Of a stretch of DNA of 43,137 nucleotides, positions 25,234 through 32,159 are shown piece by piece (position 1 is the first letter of the stretch; every line of letters begins with the position of its first letter). Under the pieces are notes generated by a model, which was given only the letters and a program-made list of their open reading frames with translations, had not been told where the DNA came from and did not search any database. A program made the position numbers and the translations under genes. This DNA comes from Gemmatimonadota bacterium (lineage in GTDB: Bacteria > Gemmatimonadota > Gemmatimonadetes > Longimicrobiales > Gaopeijiaceae), in NCBI GenBank assembly GCA_040882465.1, contig JBBEBG010000007.1:34210-77346 (forward strand). Reading direction: 5' to 3'.

Positions 25234-27062
25234 GCGCCCGCCCCGGCGGGGACCGGGTTCCGGTCGGGATGGCGGCCGCCGGCTTCGAGGCCGGCGTATG
25301 GAATCTGGAGGTCGAAGGCGCGCATGTCCCAGGCGGCGGTCGGGCACCGCTCGGCGCAGAGTCCGCAGTGGATACACAGGTCCTCGTCCTTCACCATGAC
25401 GCGTCCGGTCTGCGGAAGGCCCTCCGAGACGAAAATGCTCTGCTTCAAGTTGAGCGCGGGAGCCGTGAGCCGGCCGCGAAGCTCCTCTTCATCACCGTTC
25501 GGCGCGATGGTCAGGCAGGAAAGCGGGCAAATATCAATGCAGGCGTCGCATTCGATGCAGAGCGGCCCCGTGAAGTGCGTCTGGACGTCGCAGTTCAGGC
25601 AACGCTCCACTTCTTTGAGCGTCTGCATGATGTCGAAGCCTTCTTCGACCTCCACGGAGAGTGCCTGAAGGCGCGCCTCCAGCTTCACGTGCCGCATCTT
25701 CTGGCGCCCCGCGGCATCGTAGTCGTTCGAGTAGCTCCACTCGTGTAGGCCCATCTTCTGGCTGACGAGATTCATTCCGTAGGGCGGACGCTCGGCCAGG
25801 GATTTCTCCTGGCAAGCCTGATGGATGGAGATCGCCGCTTGATGGCCGTGCTCCACCGCCCAGATGATGTTCTCGGGACCCCAGGCCGCATCACCGCCGA
25901 AAAAGACGCCTTCGCGGGAGGACTGGAAGGTCTTCCGGTCTACCTCCGGCATCTCCCACTCGCTGAACGCGATTCCGATGTCGCGCTCGATCCAGGGGAA
26001 AGCGGCGTCTTGGCCGATCGCGAGGATGACCGTGTCACAGGGGATCGTCTTCGTCCCGGTCGTCACCGACCTGGTGCGGCCATCCGCTCCTTCCACCCAA
26101 TCCACCAGGTCGAACTCCATCCCTACGAGCTCGCCGCCTTCGAGGAGGAACCGCGAGGGGGAATGGTTTTCGAGGATCTCGACCCCCTCTTCCTGGGCGT
26201 CCTCGAGCTCCCAGGTAGAGGCCTTGAAGTAAGGGCGCGTGCGGCGGGCCATCACCTTCACATCCGTCCCTCCGAGGCGGAGGGACGTGCGGCAGCAGTC
26301 CATCGCCGTATTCCCGACCCCGATGACGAGGACGCGCGGCTCGATCTTTTCGATGTGCCCGAAGGCCACCGACTCGAGCCAATCGATCCCGATATGGATG
26401 CGGTCGGAGTCGTAGCGTCCCGGGATATCCAGGTTTTTCCCCCGCGGTGCCCCGGAGCCCACGAAGACCGCGTCCCACTTCCCGCCCATTTCCCCGTCGA
26501 GGAGCGCACGCATGCTCTCGACCGGGGTGTTGAGCCGGAGGTCCACCCCCATGTCGAGGATGGTGCCAATCTCCTCGCGAAGCACCTCGGGGGGGAGGCG
26601 GAACTGGGGGATGTTCGACCACATGAGCCCCCCGGCCCGGTCCTGCTTCTCGAAGATGGTGACCTGGTAGCCGAGGGGGAGGAGGTCGTTGGCCACCGTG
26701 AGGGATGCCGGGCCCGCCCCGACGCAGGCGACGCGCTTCCCGTTTTTTTCCTCCGGGATCCGAGGAAGGAGGTCGGTGATGTCTTCACGGAGGTCGGCGG
26801 CGACTCGCTTGAGGCGGCAGATCGCGACCGGTTCCCCGTCCAGTCGGGTCCGCCGGCACGCCGGTTCGCAGGGGCGGTCGCAGGTCCGCCCGAGGATCGC
26901 CGGAAAGACGTTGGAGTGCCGGTTCAGCATGTAGGCGTCCGTAAACCGTCCCTGCGCGATCATCCGGATGTACTCCGGCACGTTCGTGTGCGCGGGACAC
27001 CCCCATTGGCAGTCCACGACTTTGTGGTAGTACTGCGGATCCGAGACGTCCGTAGGCTTCAT
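25230..27062 (-). CDS. GltD-like FAD/NAD(P) oxidoreductase with C-terminal 2[4Fe-4S] ferredoxin domain
   Basis: A 610-residue first gene of the kor operon. The N-terminal Fer4_20 domain has four-cysteine patterns CQWGC (18, 22) and CDRPCEPAC (61, 65, 69). An FAD-binding Rossmann motif GAGPAS lies near 114 and an NAD(P)-binding motif VLVIGVGNTAMD near 245, as in glutamate synthase small subunits and NfnB-type enzymes; FFGGDAAWGPENIIWAVEHGHQAA closes the FAD site. The C-terminal 110 residues form a ferredoxin: CLNC, CIECDACIDICPLSC and CIHCGLCAERCP. Because it is co-translated with KorAB it most likely takes electrons from the reduced ferredoxin-type cluster and passes them to NAD(P)+. Which nucleotide is used is not clear. 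The ATG lacks an obvious ribosome site. Confidence 0.88.
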   Translation of the reverse strand: MKPTDVSDPQYYHKVVDCQWGCPAHTNVPEYIRMIAQGRFTDAYMLNRHSNVFPAILGRTCDRPCEPACRRTRLDGEPVAICRLKRVAADLREDITDLLPRIPEEKNGKRVACVGAGPASLTVANDLLPLGYQVTIFEKQDRAGGLMWSNIPQFRLPPEVLREEIGTILDMGVDLRLNTPVESMRALLDGEMGGKWDAVFVGSGAPRGKNLDIPGRYDSDRIHIGIDWLESVAFGHIEKIEPRVLVIGVGNTAMDCCRTSLRLGGTDVKVMARRTRPYFKASTWELEDAQEEGVEILENHSPSRFLLEGGELVGMEFDLVDWVEGADGRTRSVTTGTKTIPCDTVILAIGQDAAFPWIERDIGIAFSEWEMPEVDRKTFQSSREGVFFGGDAAWGPENIIWAVEHGHQAAISIHQACQEKSLAERPPYGMNLVSQKMGLHEWSYSNDYDAAGRQKMRHVKLEARLQALSVEVEEGFDIMQTLKEVERCLNCDVQTHFTGPLCIECDACIDICPLSCLTIAPNGDEEELRGRLTAPALNLKQSIFVSEGLPQTGRVMVKDEDLCIHCGLCAERCPTAAWDMRAFDLQIPYAGLEAGGRHPDRNPVPAGAGA

Positions 27063-27233
27063 AAGGGCCGTTGGCTTCGACGGTTACAGGCCACGAGGGC
27101 GTACGCGCGGGGGAGGAGCAGAAGGAGGGGTCCGGGAGTCGGATCGCGGAAGCGAGGACTTTACCGCATCTCGGAGGGGGAGTTTAACGTCGGGGAGGCC
27201 GGGCTCGCAATGACAGCCGGGGGGCCGGATCCC

Positions 27234-27464
27234 TCATCCGATGCGGGTCGCGCGCGGGTCCACTTCCCACTCCCCGCTCCGGGCCACGAAAAGGGGGGTG
27301 AAAAGAGGACACATCGCACCGGTGCAGCGGACGCCGTAGTCGAGACAGATGAGGATTTCGGCGTCCTGAACCGAAGGCGTCCTCCCCAGCCGCGCGCCGG
27401 CCTTGGGAACAACCGGAACGTTGCGGTCGGTCGCCGAGCAGTAGGCTTTGCGCGCCTTGATCAT
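27234..27464 (-). CDS. Small cysteine-containing protein of unknown function
   Basis: A 76-residue reading frame in the gap between the kor operon and the MoxR-type operon. Four cysteines (9, 40, 47, 52) in YCSATDRNV, LICLDYGVRC and TGAMCP could bind zinc or a cluster. The charged, mixed composition without the Arg/Pro bias of antisense frames suggests it is real. It lacks a strong ribosome site and has no recognised family. It is leftward, upstream of the korC-like gene by 171 bases, so it may be a leader gene of that operon or stand alone. Confidence 0.5.
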   Translation of the reverse strand: MIKARKAYCSATDRNVPVVPKAGARLGRTPSVQDAEILICLDYGVRCTGAMCPLFTPLFVARSGEWEVDPRATRIG

Positions 27465-27712
27465 GAACGCCGCCGCGGTGTAATAGGAACGGGACTCGAA
27501 CCGTTTCGCATGCAGTGTAACCGGCGCTCGGGCGGCACGCCATCAAGTTCACAAGGCGCTCACACTTTCGCGGCCGGGTCGCCTTGCCGCGCCGGATCGC
27601 GGAGCCTTACGTTCGAGTGAGCGCCAGTTGCGTGGTCCTCGCGGCTCCCCCGCCTGCCGGCCGGATCCGAAAAGCGGTTGGTCTCGCACCCCGACTCCGA
27701 AGCGGCCTGTCC
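27465..27712. other. Gap upstream of the MoxR-type operon, no gene seen
   Basis: This 248-base stretch separates the leftward small Cys-rich protein from the rightward DUF4159 gene and must hold the operon promoter if transcription starts here. A GGGACTCGAACC string at about 27490 looks like a tRNA T-arm on the other strand, but no cloverleaf can be built. No clear -35/-10 pair stands out. Confidence 0.3.
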
Positions 27713-28615
27713 ATGTCCCGATCGGCGACGACGACCCCCCTTCCGGCACGCTCCGGACTCGCCGGCGGAGTGTGTGCCGAGGGGAGGGCGGGCCGGTGGC
27801 CGTGGGTCGCGCTTTTTTTGGCCGCCGCCGTTTCCCTTCCCGCGGAGCGGGGGGAGGCCCAGCGGCTCCGGGGATTCGGCGAGGCGCCGATCTCGCAGCC
27901 CTTGCGGCGAGGGCTTCCCGAACGTCCGGGCGGCTTTACTTTTTGCCGCCTCTGGTTCGACTCGGTACGGTACGAAAGCGACGGGTACGGGTGGAGCACG
28001 GATTATCCGCGGGGCGACTTGAATTTGACGCTCCGCCTCTCCGAGCTGACGACCGCCTCGATCAGCGGATGGCTCGACGGGGACCAGGGGACGGCCGCTC
28101 TGCGGGCGACCGACCCGAACCTCTTCCAGTGCCCCTTCCTTTTCGGGTCGGACGTGGGGACGGCAGGGTTCTCGAACGCGGAAGTCACGGCGCTGAGGGA
28201 ATACTTCCTCAAAGGCGGCTTTCTCTGGGTGGACGACTTCTGGGGGACGCCGGCGTGGCGACAATGGTCTGCGGAGATGGCGCGCGTCCTCCCCGAATAC
28301 CCGATCGTGGACCTCCCCCTCGATCATCCGCTCTTCGGAATCGTCTATACGGTAGAGAAGATCCCCCAGATCTCGCACATGCAGTACTGGAGAAACTCGG
28401 GAGGACAAACCTCGGAACGGGGATGGGACAGCGCCGAGCCGCACCTCCGCGCGATCCTGGACGAACACGAAAGGATCCTCGTTCTCATGAGCCATAACAC
28501 CGACATCGCGGACGGATGGGAACGGGAGGCCGACGACGCCGCATTTTTCGCCCTCTTTTCGCCGCAGGCTTATGCGATCGGAATCAACGTCCTGGTCTGG
28601 ATTATGACGCACTGA
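27713..28615 (+). CDS. DUF4159 exported protein, first gene of MoxR/VWA operon
   Basis: A 300-residue protein with a hydrophobic, probably cleaved N-terminal segment (PWVALFLAAAVSLPAERGEA, about 34-53) and a DUF4159 domain. Seen: FTFCRLWFDSVRYES, WSTDYPRGDLNLTLRLSELT, the NAEVTALREYFLKGGFLWVDDFWG block typical of the family (a GATase-like fold), LPLDHPLFGIVYTVEKIPQISHMQYW and the C-terminal YAIGINVLVWIMTH. DUF4159 proteins regularly travel with MoxR, DUF58 and BatA-like genes, as here. Function is unknown; a ligand-binding or scaffold role at the periplasmic face is inference. The ATG at 27713 precedes the signal but has no good ribosome site; an in-frame GTG near 27770 is another option. Confidence 0.8.
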   Translation: MSRSATTTPLPARSGLAGGVCAEGRAGRWPWVALFLAAAVSLPAERGEAQRLRGFGEAPISQPLRRGLPERPGGFTFCRLWFDSVRYESDGYGWSTDYPRGDLNLTLRLSELTTASISGWLDGDQGTAALRATDPNLFQCPFLFGSDVGTAGFSNAEVTALREYFLKGGFLWVDDFWGTPAWRQWSAEMARVLPEYPIVDLPLDHPLFGIVYTVEKIPQISHMQYWRNSGGQTSERGWDSAEPHLRAILDEHERILVLMSHNTDIADGWEREADDAAFFALFSPQAYAIGINVLVWIMTH

Positions 28616-28752
28616 CGTTCGGCGGAGCGCTCCCCTCAGCGAAACCGCCCCGGCGCGCGTCCTAATGCGGAAGGGAACAAACGAATCGAATTCTAGAGGG
28701 TACGACCCCGAACCAACGACCCTGAAGCGCGCGATAGCCGCGCACCGGCGAG

Positions 28753-31119
28753 ATGCAATCATTCTTCGACGCAGTTTTCGAGTACTTCTTCAAGTATCCT
28801 CGCGTTGCGTACGACCGCGGGGAGATCGTCTGGAGCGGATCGTGGCCTACGATCCTCCTCGCCCTTCTCCTCGCCGTCGGGGTGGCCCTCGTCGTCTGGA
28901 GCTACTTGTCGAGCCGTGCGCGCGCAGCGGGCGCCACGACCTGGATCCTCGTAACGACCCGCGCCATCGGACTCGCGATCCTCACGGTCTGTCTGCTGCG
29001 CCCGACGCTCGTCCTCTCCACGGCCGTTCCTCAGCAGAACGTCGTGGCCGTCCTGGTGGACAACTCCCGGAGCATGGGAATCCAGGACGTGGATGGCCGC
29101 TCACGCGGCGCTGTCGCCCAGGAGCTCTTCGCCGCGCCGGAAAGCGCGCTCCTCGAACAGCTCGAGGAGAACTTCGTGATCCGGCAGTTCCGCTTCGACT
29201 CGAACGCCGCCAGGCTTCGCGATCCCGCAGATCTCGCCTTCGACGGAAACCGGACCCTCCTCGGGCCCTCGCTCGACCTCGTGCGGAGCGAGCTGGCGGG
29301 ACTTCCCCTCGCCGGGTTGGTCCTGGTCACCGACGGGGGCGACCAGAACGCGGCCGCCCTCGAAGACGCTCTCCTCGGGCTCCGTGCCGAGGGAATTCCG
29401 GTGCATGTCGTGGGCGCGGGACGCTCCCGCCTCGATCCGGATGTGGAGATCGAGCGGGTCGAGCTCCCTCGGGCCGTGATGCGCGGCTCGACGGTCATGG
29501 CCAACGTCGTCGTCGCGCACACGGGACTCGGTGGACGCAACGTCGCGGTGAACCTGGAAGAAGACGGTCGGATCCTCGCCTCCGAAAACGTCCAGTTCGA
29601 GGGGTCGGGGGGGAGCACGACCGTCCGGATTCCGGTGACGCTCGAATCTCCGGGGGTGCGCGGGCTCACCGTCCGGGTCGCGGCCCAGCCCAACGAGGTC
29701 GTCGCCGACAACAACCAGATGGATGTGCACATCCGCGTCCGCGACGAGCGGGACAAGATCCTTTATTACGAAGGCCAGCCCCGATTCGAGGTGGGATTCC
29801 TGCGGCAGGCCGTCCGTGACGACCAGAATCTCCAGGTCGTGGTCCTCCAGCGCACGGGCGAAGACCGGTACGTTCGCCTCGACGTGGACAGCGGGGACGA
29901 GCTCGCGGGCGGCTTTCCGAGGACGCGCGAGGAGCTCTTCGAGTACCGCGGGCTCGTCCTGGGGAGCGTGGAGGCGAGCTCGTTCACGCCGGATCAGATC
30001 CGGATGATCGCCGACTTCGTGGATCGCCGGGGGGGAGGGCTGCTCTTCCTCGGAGGCCCGCGCGCCCTCGCCGAAGGGGGGTGGACCCCGACCGCGCTCG
30101 CTCCGGTTTATCCGCTGGAGCTCGAGAATCTTGGACCGGACCGCTCGGGCACGGTGGACTTCTGGGCGACGGTGAAGGTGACTCCGACCCGGAACGGAAT
30201 GACGCATCCGGCCCTGGGGCTCGAAGGCTCTCAGGTGGAGATGGACCCGGGGGGCGCCGCTCCCGCGGCCGTGGTGGCGACCGATTCGGAGGACGCGCGG
30301 ACCGCCCGCTGGGACCGCCTCCCCGAGCTCACCACTGTGAACCGGATGGGAGAGCCGCGCCCGGGGGCGACCGTCCTCCTCACCGGAGTGAGCCCGGACC
30401 TCCCGGGCGGAGAGCAGCCGGTTCTCGCCTTCCAGCGTTACGGCGCGGGGATGGCCGCCGTCCTCGGCGTGCATGACACCTGGCTCTGGCAGATGCACGC
30501 GGACATTTCGCTCGAAGACCAGACTCACGAAGTCTTCTGGCGACAGATCCTCCGCTGGTTGATTCAGGAGGTCCCCGATCCCCTCACCGCGACCGCCGTG
30601 CGGAATCGGGTCGCACCCGGAGAGTCGGTGCAGCTGATCGTGCGGGTGTCGAGCGAGGAATTCCTTCCCGTGAACGACGCGCGGGTCACCGCACGCGTCA
30701 TTGATCCCTTCGGTGCGGAGCAGGAGCTCCCCCTCTACTGGAATCTGGACCGCGACGGGGAGTACCGGGGATCGTTCCTTCCGGCGAGCTCGGGGCCCTA
30801 CGAGGTTCAGGTGGACGCGGTTAGGGGCGAGACCTTTCTGACGGCGCCTCCCCTTCACATCGAAGCGGGCGTGCTCGACGAGGAGCTGCGGAGCGGTGCG
30901 ATGAGGGAAAACCTCCTCCGGCGAATCGCGACCGAGACCAACGGGGCTTTCTACACGCTCGACCAGGTCTCCTCGCTCCCGCAAGCGCTCACGTACACGG
31001 AACGCGGAACCGTCGTCCAGGAGGAACGGGATCTCTGGGATCTTCCCCTCTTCTTCTTTCTCCTCATGGGTCTCCTATTCACCGAGTGGATGGTGCGCCG
31101 GCGGAGGGGGCTCGCGTGA
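28753..31119 (+). CDS. Membrane-anchored VWA / glutamine-amidotransferase-like protein
   Basis: A 788-residue membrane protein. Two N-terminal helices (about 30-50 and 61-82) are followed by a VWA domain with a MIDAS metal site: DNSRSMG at 103-109 and TDGGDQ at 193-198. Ig-like segments follow (RVAAQPNEVVADNNQ). A class I glutamine-amidotransferase-like fold spans about 335-600 (DKILYYEGQPRFEVGFLRQAV, DFVDRRGGGLLFLGGPRALAEGGW), without a catalytic Cys in the elbow. Another beta domain precedes a C-terminal helix (LPLFFFLLMGLLFTEWMVRRRR). This order matches large BatA-like/DUF4159-associated proteins. The MIDAS implies metal-dependent partner binding, probably recruited by the MoxR ATPase encoded downstream. 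The stop overlaps the next gene (GTGA at 31116-31119). Confidence 0.85.
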   Translation: MQSFFDAVFEYFFKYPRVAYDRGEIVWSGSWPTILLALLLAVGVALVVWSYLSSRARAAGATTWILVTTRAIGLAILTVCLLRPTLVLSTAVPQQNVVAVLVDNSRSMGIQDVDGRSRGAVAQELFAAPESALLEQLEENFVIRQFRFDSNAARLRDPADLAFDGNRTLLGPSLDLVRSELAGLPLAGLVLVTDGGDQNAAALEDALLGLRAEGIPVHVVGAGRSRLDPDVEIERVELPRAVMRGSTVMANVVVAHTGLGGRNVAVNLEEDGRILASENVQFEGSGGSTTVRIPVTLESPGVRGLTVRVAAQPNEVVADNNQMDVHIRVRDERDKILYYEGQPRFEVGFLRQAVRDDQNLQVVVLQRTGEDRYVRLDVDSGDELAGGFPRTREELFEYRGLVLGSVEASSFTPDQIRMIADFVDRRGGGLLFLGGPRALAEGGWTPTALAPVYPLELENLGPDRSGTVDFWATVKVTPTRNGMTHPALGLEGSQVEMDPGGAAPAAVVATDSEDARTARWDRLPELTTVNRMGEPRPGATVLLTGVSPDLPGGEQPVLAFQRYGAGMAAVLGVHDTWLWQMHADISLEDQTHEVFWRQILRWLIQEVPDPLTATAVRNRVAPGESVQLIVRVSSEEFLPVNDARVTARVIDPFGAEQELPLYWNLDRDGEYRGSFLPASSGPYEVQVDAVRGETFLTAPPLHIEAGVLDEELRSGAMRENLLRRIATETNGAFYTLDQVSSLPQALTYTERGTVVQEERDLWDLPLFFFLLMGLLFTEWMVRRRRGLA

Positions 31120-32159
31120 GCCGGTACTTTTTCGTCGGCTCTGCGGGAAGCGCGGCGCGCGCCATTTTCGCACCCCTCCTCTTCGCCGTGGTCGCGCTCG
31201 GGGGAATGGCCGTCCCCGGGGCGGCCCAGGAAGCTCACGTCCTGATCGTGGCGGGGCTCGGCGGAGAGCCGCAGTATCGGGAGTCCTTTCTCGAGTGGGG
31301 AACCCAGCTGAGCGATGCAGCCGTGGAAGCGGGGGTGAAGCCGGAGAACCTGATCTTCCTCGCGGAGGATCCCGAGACCGGCCATGGGAAGGTCCGGGCC
31401 CGCTCCACACGCGAAGAGATCGAACGCGCCTTCCGTGAGACCGCGGAACGAGCGGCCCCCCAGGACCGGGTCCTGGTGGTTCTCATCGGGCACGGAACGG
31501 GGTCGGGGGAAGAGTCGAGGGTGAGCATCCCGGGACGAAGTCTGACCCTCGCGGACTACCGCGGATTCCTCGAGCTCCTCGCCCCGCGCATGGTCGCCTT
31601 CGTGAACGTGGCGAGCGCGAGCGGCGATTTCGCTTCGGCGCTCGCGGGCGAGGGCCGCGTCGTCGTGACGGCGACACGAAGCTCCCAGCAGAGGAACGCG
31701 GCGATCTTCGGAGGCCACTTCGTGAAGGCCTTTATAGGAGAAGGCGCCGACCTCGACCGCGACGGTCGCGTCTCGATCCTCGAGGCCTTCGAATTCGGTC
31801 GATTGGAGACGGAGCGCCACTATCGTGACCGCGGGCTGATCTCTCCGGAGCAGGCCCTCCTGGAGGACCGCGCCCAGGGGAGCGGCGTTCCCCTCCCGAT
31901 GGAGGACGAAGCCGTCGGGACCCTCGCCGGGCGCTTTTTCCTGGAGAGCGTGGTCCCCGCCACAGTGGCGGGCGATGCAAGCGCGGAGCGGCTCCGCGAG
32001 CTCTACCTCCGCCAGGAAGCGCTCGAGGTCGAGGTCGCGGCGCTCGGCCAGCGCCGGGGGACGATGGAGCCCGCCGCTTACCAGGCGGCGCTCGAACCCC
32101 TCCTTCTCGAGCTCGCGACAGTCGGACAGGAGATCCGCCGCCTCGAGGAGGGACGATGA
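31116..32159 (+). CDS. Caspase/legumain-fold secreted protein with EF-hand, catalytic Cys apparently absent
   Basis: A 347-residue protein with a signal peptide (hydrophobic about 17-33, cleavage near GAAQ 38). The core resembles C13/C14-clan peptidases: HVLIVAGLGGEP first strand, RVLVVLIGHGTGS with His126 at the catalytic-His position, and VAFVNVASASGDF at 160-172 where active members carry DxCxSG. Here no Cys follows, so peptidase activity is doubtful. Residues 212-223 form a canonical 12-residue EF-hand loop (Asp212, 214, 216, Gly217, Ser220, Glu223), inserted before LEAFEFGR. A C-terminal helical segment (RLRELYLRQEALEVEVAALGQRR) looks coiled-coil. The GTG start overlaps the upstream stop and has GGAGGGGG before it; the end overlaps the next gene (ATGA). 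A calcium-sensing pseudo-peptidase is inference. Confidence 0.75.
   Translation: MSRYFFVGSAGSAARAIFAPLLFAVVALGGMAVPGAAQEAHVLIVAGLGGEPQYRESFLEWGTQLSDAAVEAGVKPENLIFLAEDPETGHGKVRARSTREEIERAFRETAERAAPQDRVLVVLIGHGTGSGEESRVSIPGRSLTLADYRGFLELLAPRMVAFVNVASASGDFASALAGEGRVVVTATRSSQQRNAAIFGGHFVKAFIGEGADLDRDGRVSILEAFEFGRLETERHYRDRGLISPEQALLEDRAQGSGVPLPMEDEAVGTLAGRFFLESVVPATVAGDASAERLRELYLRQEALEVEVAALGQRRGTMEPAAYQAALEPLLLELATVGQEIRRLEEGR

Noticed and set aside
27480-27560. GGGACTCGAACC on the + strand resembles the complement of a tRNA T-arm
   Set aside because: The T-loop would need eight bases, and no anticodon, D-arm or acceptor pairing could be built around it.
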